This document shows positions 18,069 to 22,849 of a DNA stretch of 22,849 nt, in pieces (position 1 is the first letter of the stretch; each line of letters begins with the position of its first letter). The notes below the pieces were generated by a model. That model saw only the letters and a list, made by a program, of their open reading frames with translations. It did no database searches and was not told where the DNA came from. This DNA comes from Stephanodiscus triporus (Eukaryota; Bacillariophyta; Thalassiosirophyceae; Thalassiosirales; Thalassiosiraceae), in assembly GCA_036939755.1 (NCBI GenBank), contig JALLAZ010000123.1, positions 1-22,849 of the forward strand, given 5' to 3'. The position numbers and the translations under genes are program-made.

Positions 18069-18435
18069 GATGATGTCGGCGCAATAATAAAAAATTGAAC
18101 GCAGCAGCTGAATGCTGAGCTGCTGCTGGCTGCTACCATACAGTACGATTTTAGAATCACATGTCACATGTTGGGTGGGCGGAGTGCCGTGGGGTTTATT
18201 TTTTATTTTCACCTCTCGCACGCGCGGGAGCAGCCAAAATAATAAAAGAGGACTTTGTGAGAACCTGTCCTGTGGGCGGCGGCTGAGGAAATATGCTCAT
18301 CTGTGGGCGAGTGGGGGGAGTAATTCTCCCGCCCTGGCATGAGAAATCCGACTCAATTTCAACGAGAAAGAGACAGATTCCTTCGGGCGGATCTTTTCCC
18401 TCGTATGTAGCTTGTACTGGAGAAGGAACATGCCN
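18069..18435. other. Intergenic region ending at an N
   Basis: This is the 5' flank of the PTPS-family gene. No gene is seen. The single N at 18435 is the only ambiguous base in the window and directly precedes the second copy of the 129-bp repeat. Confidence 0.5.
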
Positions 18436-18564
18436 GGTGTATCCGGAAGAAGAATTTCGACAGCCGGACAACTCCCGCTGCTTGACCTCGTTAGATAGCG
18501 AGCGTTGTCGGCATTCCTCATTAGCTAAAGAATGTCATTTTTATGGCATTTGCGAAACCGTAGT
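18436..18564 (+). repeat. 129-bp dispersed repeat, copy 2
   Basis: It matches 1764-1892 at 126 of 129 positions in the same orientation. The left edge coincides exactly with the N at 18435, and homology ends at 18564. The sequences flanking the two copies are unrelated. As in copy 1, one frame is open throughout. Confidence 0.85.
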
Positions 18565-18816
18565 ACTATGGGTGCAAGAAGTTGTGTGATATTTTTAACA
18601 AACTGAGATACCTAGGTCAGGCTGAATGACTGTACCATCATGACCAAGACGAGCTCTTTGCTGAGATCAATTTGTTTTCATTCAATGTGTAGACGGTGCT
18701 CACTGTCGTGTTCGGCGGGCGACACCGGCGGCAACTGTCCCGCCAACAATGTGTCCCCGCCTGCATCCAACCGTGGCGGAGGATTTGTATTCGCCTCTGG
18801 CTCGTATATGTCCTTC
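18565..18816. other. 3' flank of the MMAA gene with an overlapping open frame
   Basis: There is no independent gene. On the minus strand, a frame different from that of MMAA stays open to 18678 and ends H-R-L-H-I-E-stop. Its Pro/Glu-rich composition looks coding, so the annotated MMAA stop may not be the true end. Confidence 0.4.
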
Positions 18817-20217
18817 TCATTTGTGCTCATCTTCATCCACACGTCTACCAAGATCCGCGCCATCGTGCGTCTTGACGCCTGTCTTCTTCCTCTTATACGT
18901 CTGCTCCCACTTAGACAAAAGTCGTCGGAGTTTGATAATCTCGTTCGTCAGAGATTCGTTGTGCCGTATGCAACAATCGAGCTCGTACCGGAGCGCGATC
19001 TCTAGGGACGTGGCGGGGGTGGTGGTTGCAATGACCTCGCGATTACGTGTCTCGATCGGACCGCCGGAGGGGATGCGGAGGCCGGAGTCGACGAAGTCGC
19101 ACGAGGCGTAGTCGTCGTTATCGTTGGAATCGTTCATGTACTTTTTTTTCAAGTGATAAAGTTTTTGCCGCCGCCTTTTTTCCAAGAGAAACCCAGATGA
19201 TGTAACATATTGCTGATATTTGATGATGGTATGCCACAATTCTTCTAACCCGTATCCAGTCTTGGCACTGACCAGCAATACAGGTGTGCCTTGATTTCCG
19301 CATTGGTCACTACCACCCCACCATCCAGAGGGCTTTCTCCTCAACAATCTCATCGCACTCTTGTACTCATTTGCTGTCTTTCTGGCCATGGTTTGAGCCT
19401 CTCCATCTGCTTTATTGACTACCAGCATATCTGCCACTTCTACTATACCCTTCTTGGTTCCTTGCAATTCATCCCCCCCTCCTGGCGCAAGCATCAACAA
19501 GAGCAGATCACAACATTCTGCAAGCTCAATTTCCGATTGACCGACTCCAACGGTTTCTATAATGGTCAATTGATATCCTGCTAATTCGCAGAGAGATGCT
19601 GCATCGTAAGTATATGAGCCGAGTCCTCCCAAGTGTCCCGATGAGGGCGAGGGCCTCACAAAAGCCCTTGGGTGATGGGATAGAGACGACATGCGTGTCT
19701 TGTCGCCAAGGACAGACCCCCCTGTTACATGTGATGAAGGATCAATGCACAGTACGGCCACCTTTTCAGGTCGGAAGCTGGCGGTAATGGCTTGCTCCTT
19801 TTCCTTCATGCCCAAGACGTACATACCGAAAGCCTCCACGAATGTGGACTTTCCTACGCCCGGCGGTCCAGCAACGCCAAGCCGAAAAGAAGACACTGAA
19901 TTCAAGTCGGACGCAGATTGTTTCAGCCTCTCTAGCAGCGTGTCGGCCATTAGACGTTTCCTTGGCGATTTGCTTTCAACAAGCGTGATCGCTTTCGATA
20001 ATGAAATTCGGGACGATATGTCATCGTTATCGATAACACTGCAGTTGTTTCTTGATAGAATATCCGCAGCCAACCTTTCTATTGTACTTTCTTCCTCGCC
20101 AGTCAGAGACGGGAGTGATGATGACGTTCTACGCGACCTCCGCCCACCTGTGCAATGAATTATGCAACGTCGTCCACGGACGATTTGTCTGCCAGTGGAC
20201 TTGAGGAGTGGTATCAT
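18817..20217 (-). CDS. MMAA: MMAA/MeaB-type G3E GTPase, methylmalonyl-CoA mutase chaperone (466 aa)
   Basis: Single exon, ATG at 20217. The family (MMAA, MeaB, ArgK) loads and protects adenosylcobalamin on methylmalonyl-CoA mutase in mitochondria. Motifs: Walker A G-P-P-G-V-G-K-S (117-124); C-I-D-P-S-S (157-162); G-G-S-V-L-G-D-K-T-R-M (166-176); E-T-V-G-V-G-Q-S-E (221-229); G-G-D-E-L-Q-G (247-253); base-recognition N-K-A-D (268-271); and S-A-K-T-G-Y-G (317-323). The first ~35 residues are rich in Arg/Ser with few acidic residues and fit a mitochondrial presequence. The region after 335 is longer than usual and includes a basic coiled helix (~425-450). The usual C-terminal dimer helix is hard to place, and the last ~15 residues may be altered by a frame change. 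It is head to head with DPH5. Its presence implies B12-dependent propionate/methylmalonate metabolism in this organism. Confidence 0.93.
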   Translation of the reverse strand: MIPLLKSTGRQIVRGRRCIIHCTGGRRSRRTSSSLPSLTGEEESTIERLAADILSRNNCSVIDNDDISSRISLSKAITLVESKSPRKRLMADTLLERLKQSASDLNSVSSFRLGVAGPPGVGKSTFVEAFGMYVLGMKEKEQAITASFRPEKVAVLCIDPSSHVTGGSVLGDKTRMSSLSHHPRAFVRPSPSSGHLGGLGSYTYDAASLCELAGYQLTIIETVGVGQSEIELAECCDLLLLMLAPGGGDELQGTKKGIVEVADMLVVNKADGEAQTMARKTANEYKSAMRLLRRKPSGWWGGSDQCGNQGTPVLLVSAKTGYGLEELWHTIIKYQQYVTSSGFLLEKRRRQKLYHLKKKYMNDSNDNDDYASCDFVDSGLRIPSGGPIETRNREVIATTTPATSLEIALRYELDCCIRHNESLTNEIIKLRRLLSKWEQTYKRKKTGVKTHDGADLGRRVDEDEHK

Positions 20218-20382
20218 TTTCTCTCAGTATCGTATCGTAAAAACTAAGTAGTACACATAATAGAGAGGAGGAGGCGCTGCGCGGCTCATCTCTCTTCAAG
20301 TCTGGCCGTCAGCTACCCCAAGAAACGGCGCCCCGCCCGTCGCCGCTTTCCGCCGCCACTTGCCCGCTGCCGTCCTCCCAGA
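20218..20382. promoter_or_regulatory. Short bidirectional promoter between MMAA and DPH5
   Basis: Only 165 bp separates the two divergent start codons, so both promoters and 5' UTRs are packed here. The MMAA half is AT-rich (around 20230-20265), the DPH5 half C-rich (20315-20382). No TATA box or initiator motif is convincing. Confidence 0.6.
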
Positions 20383-21264
20383 ATGGTCCTGTACATCATC
20401 GGCTTAGGCCTACACGATGAGAAAGACATCACCGTCAGGGGGTTGGAACTCATACAATCATCGAAGAAAGTTTTTCTAGAGTCCTACACTTCTGTCCTAA
20501 GCATCGGCAAGGAACGGCTCGAACGATTTTATGGCCGAGATGACATCGTAGTTGCGGATCGCGACTTCGTTGAATGCCACGCAGAGGAAATATATTTGCC
20601 AGCCAAAGATGGAAGCGTTTCGTTTCTAGTTGTCGGGGACCCTGTTTGCGCTACCACCCACTCGGACATAATAATACGTGCTCGTGAAGAAGATGTGAAG
20701 GTAGAGGTTGTGCACAATGCATCTGTGATGGGTGCGGTGGGTTGCAGTGGGTTGCAGCTGTATAACTTTGGTCAAACGGTATCGATCCCATACTTTGATG
20801 AAAAGTGGAGGCCGACGTCATTTTATCCCAAGATTAAATACAACCGTCAGGGTGGGATGCACACCCTCTGCCTACTGGACATTAAGGTGAAAGAACCTGA
20901 TTTTGAGGCGATGAAACGTGGGAAGACTGTTTACTTGCCACCCCGATTCATGACAGTCAACGAGTCATCTGAACAACTAATAGAGGCAGAGAAAGTCCGA
21001 AATGGGTCCGCATATATACCCCAAAAAACATTGTGCGTGGGCTTTGCGCGTTTGGGGCAACCTGATCAATGCATAATTGCTGGTACGCTTGAGGAGTTGA
21101 AAGAGCAAGATTTTGGTTCACCTCTTCATTGCATGGTGATTTGCGGTGAAGTTCACGAGATGGAATTGGAGGCACTGCGGCCATATCTGGTAGAAAACTC
21201 AAAGTTTGAAATTGATTCGGAAGGAGAATTGTTCTACCAAGATGAATCGAGCAATAAATACTGA
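20383..21264 (+). CDS. DPH5: Diphthine methyl ester synthase / diphthine synthase DPH5 (293 aa)
   Basis: It is an S-adenosylmethionine-dependent methyltransferase of diphthamide synthesis. It methylates the ACP-modified histidine of elongation factor 2 in the cytosol. Single exon, full length (yeast and human proteins are about 285-300 aa). Motifs: N-terminal L-Y-I-I-G-L-G-L (3-10); F-L-E-S-Y-T-S (31-37); V-V-G-D-P-V-C-A-T-T-H-S-D (83-95), the SAM site typical of tetrapyrrole-methylase-fold enzymes; H-N-A-S-V-M-G-A-V-G-C-S-G-L-Q-L-Y (111-127); and F-G-Q-T-V-S-I-P-Y-F (129-138), all closely matching DPH5. The start is the first ATG and gives a correct N-terminus. An AATAAA at 21302-21307 lies 38 bp past the stop. 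Nothing is odd in the frame. Confidence 0.96.
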   Translation: MVLYIIGLGLHDEKDITVRGLELIQSSKKVFLESYTSVLSIGKERLERFYGRDDIVVADRDFVECHAEEIYLPAKDGSVSFLVVGDPVCATTHSDIIIRAREEDVKVEVVHNASVMGAVGCSGLQLYNFGQTVSIPYFDEKWRPTSFYPKIKYNRQGGMHTLCLLDIKVKEPDFEAMKRGKTVYLPPRFMTVNESSEQLIEAEKVRNGSAYIPQKTLCVGFARLGQPDQCIIAGTLEELKEQDFGSPLHCMVICGEVHEMELEALRPYLVENSKFEIDSEGELFYQDESSNKY

Positions 21265-21345
21265 AGCGTATTTGTTTTGATTTGGTTAGGGTTGTCTTCT
21301 AAATAAAGTTGGATAGGCATTTGCTGCAAGTATTGTAATGGCGCC

Positions 21346-21615
21346 ATGATTTCAAAGTTAACAGTCGCTAAGACTGATGATTCTAATTTCGCGTCCTTCA
21401 AAAGGGTCATTGATATCTCACCATCCGATCAGGTAGCCACCACTCCCAACCCTACCTAGAAGCCTACACCCAAGCCTAGTAATAGCGCAGCCAAACCCAT
21501 AGTACTCTCTATGATTGACACCACTCCCAACCCTACCAAGAAGCCTACATCAAGCAATACGTCCAATTCTTTCTGTTACATCCTTAAAATGATGAGAGTA
21601 GTATTTCCTACATAA
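21346..21615 (+). pseudogene. Broken Pro/Thr-rich reading frame
   Basis: A plus-strand frame from the ATG at 21346 to the TAA at 21613 is open except for one TAG at 21457-21459. It encodes T-T-P-N-P-T-x-K-P-T twice, the second time with Lys at the stop position. Such PT-rich linkers are common in secreted diatom proteins, and I infer a decayed fragment of one. The two copies come from a 31-bp direct repeat (21438-21468 and 21519-21549, one mismatch, the t/a that makes the stop). Confidence 0.4.
21438..21549 (+). repeat. 31-bp direct repeat, two copies, 81 bp apart
   Basis: The copies start at 21438 and 21519 with caccactcccaaccctacc and differ at one base in 31. They encode the Pro/Thr motif noted above. 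Confidence 0.8.
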
Positions 21616-21906
21616 GTAGATGATATGTAAAAAAATATATGTACTCTTGTACGGCAAAATCTGAGACACATTTCATCTCACCTTATTTCCCAAACCATGC
21701 TTATCGGTGGCTTTAGCCCCTACCGTCGCCCGATGCGTGGCGGCGTCCCAACTAAGCACACAGGCGCCGTCCATACACCATGTGCGACGCTGCCTCCTAC
21801 TCTTGGTTTGGGTAAATTCCATCGGAGGCACATGCTGTAAGTGGTTTCCTAACACAAGAATTTTGAGTACACCATCAAAAATATGCTAATGTGATGACTA
21901 CTATGA

Positions 21907-22580
21907 TTATGTGAATCCTTCCTCTTCCTCATTGACTGACTTCATCACATGTTCTGCTTTGAAGGCCTCCCCTGATTGTTGACTAATGCTGTCTTCTATC
22001 TTCATCTGTCTTTGTTTGCAAAAGGCAGTCTCAATCGACGTAAGACGCACACCCCCTACAACCACTGCCGGTGCCATCCCACAAGGTTGGCAACGATGAG
22101 GCATTGTCCCTCGGTGGCGGCATTGCCATATCGTCGTCTCCCCACTCCTTGCCGTCAATCTCGGGGTCAAGATGAGGGGGGTGGTCGCCCGTCGTAGACA
22201 TCATTGTTCTCATCGTTATCCTCATCGTCGCCGCTGATCGCGGGGGTTGCGCATTTTCCGGCGCCCTCGATGGCCTCTGTCAATCCTGCCACATTCAACT
22301 CTGCTGCCATTGTCACCATCACCGTTGCTGACGGTGAATTGAATTATAACCCATCCATCGTGGACCCTTCACCTCCCCAGTCACCACCCTCATCGCCAAT
22401 CTCGCCTCATGGTGATGTCCGACGATGTGTCATCATCGTCATTGTCTCCCCATCAACGACGTCCTGCAGACGACACATATCCGACATCCTTGCTTGGCTT
22501 CCCCTGCCACATCGGCGCCCTCGACGTGGTCAAGGATGTCGTTGTCCCACATCGCGCGTCATCAGTGAAAAGGACTCTGC
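21907..22580 (-). pseudogene. Frameshifted minus-strand coding remnant, unknown family
   Basis: On the minus strand, protein-like sequence passes through all three frames. One frame reads from an ATG at 22310 (M-A-A-E-L-N-V-A-G-L-T-E) to an Asp/Asn-rich stretch. The next frame reads H-L-D-P-E-I-D-G-K-E-W-G. A third reads T-S-I-E-T-A-F-C-K-Q-R-Q and ends at 21907. Frame changes fall near a C-run (~22180) and near 22050. Further upstream (around 22450-22580) there are more short protein-like pieces with stops. No intron fits neatly. It may be a decayed gene or transposon ORF; I do not recognise the family. Confidence 0.3.
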
Positions 22581-22849
22581 CTGTTTTGAAAAGCAAATGT
22601 TTCATCATTACTTATAACCCCCCTCCTCTTTTATAATGCCCGTCGGACCTGCATCTGCAGCGATTGGTTTGTGCTCTCCTCCTTCATGAAATCGGCCCCT
22701 TTAATTGCCTGCGGCACTTACAGTACGGCACGGTCACAAGTAGATCTACTGTGACCATGATTTGGTTGTCCTTGCACATGCTTTCGTCCAACACATGGGA
22801 ATGCTTGGCATAATAATTAATAATGGCATGAGTTGTCTCCGAGTTCTGA
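22581..22849. other. Right-end intergenic stretch
   Basis: No gene is seen. It contains the palindrome at 22732-22756 and otherwise unremarkable mixed sequence up to the window edge. Confidence 0.4.
22732..22756. repeat. Near-perfect 25-bp palindrome
   Basis: The arms are ggtcac-agtaga and tctact-gtgacc, 12 bp each and fully complementary apart from one extra a at 22738. The centre is the 12-bp palindrome agtagatctact. It resembles a dimeric transcription-factor site or a cruciform; no gene start is next to it inside the window. Confidence 0.75.

Noticed and set aside
18043..18084. N-terminal extension of the PTPS-family protein starting at 18084
   Set aside because: The codon is TTG and the extension is an Arg-Glu run encoded by a dinucleotide microsatellite. 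The first ATG is at 18042.
16906..18160. Long plus- and minus-strand open frames overlapping the PTPS-family gene
   Set aside because: They are low-complexity shadows (poly-Leu, poly-Arg, poly-Gly) of GGA/CTC repeats. Only the minus-strand PTPS frame carries conserved motifs.
1..22849. CRISPR array, bacterial operon, tRNA or rRNA
   Set aside because: There are no regular direct repeats with spacers, no cloverleaf-like segments recognised by eye, and the gene structure is eukaryotic.

Overview
The window looks like nuclear DNA of a eukaryotic microalga, most likely a centric diatom. The evidence is compact genes, short GT-AG introns (67 to about 106 nt), short intergenic gaps, no operons, many long low-complexity proteins, and a mitochondrial methylmalonyl-CoA mutase chaperone beside an archaeal/eukaryotic diphthamide enzyme. 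The species is inferred, not shown. There are no rRNA, tRNA or CRISPR features that I can support. One N lies at 18435.

Left part (1-5359). A 16-bp hairpin is followed by a two-exon aldo/keto-reductase-like gene (188-1760, +) that lacks the usual catalytic residues. A 129-bp dispersed repeat starts three bases after its stop codon. Next comes an uncharacterised, mostly disordered protein of 957 aa on the minus strand (2400-5359, two exons).

Centre (5360-12487). A 795-bp divergent promoter region separates that gene from a much larger gene (6155-11609, +, about 1782 aa). The two are paralogs: they share at least five short conserved blocks in the same order (W-E-E-R-A-G-F; G-R-I-[LI]-L-[IV]-R-I-K; a Ser/Pro block ending in I-G-A; F-P-K-x-I-K-T; I-Q-Q-R-I), embedded in otherwise unalignable disordered sequence. 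I do not recognise the family.

Right-centre (12488-16450). A three-exon DA1-like LIM/zinc-peptidase gene (minus) is followed by a broken, partial copy of the 3' half of the large gene (15013-16386). That copy is a mosaic: its first ~205 bp carry 11 substitutions, a 27-bp deletion and an in-frame stop, while the remaining ~1,170 bp show no difference from the parent by eye. This points to recent gene conversion or to an assembly artefact.

Right part (16451-22849). Here lie a PTPS-family pterin gene carrying the PTPS-III signature ExxHGH (17116-18042, minus), a second copy of the 129-bp repeat starting directly at the N, an MMAA/MeaB-type GTPase (18817-20217, minus), and DPH5 (20383-21264, +). 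The last two start head to head 165 bp apart. The final 1.5 kb holds no intact gene, only a Pro/Thr-rich broken reading frame, a frameshifted minus-strand coding remnant and a near-perfect palindrome.

The recognised genes serve unrelated housekeeping roles: B12 cofactor loading, eEF2 diphthamide synthesis, pterin/folate metabolism and growth-regulatory proteolysis. The novel element is the divergent paralog pair with its broken third partial copy.
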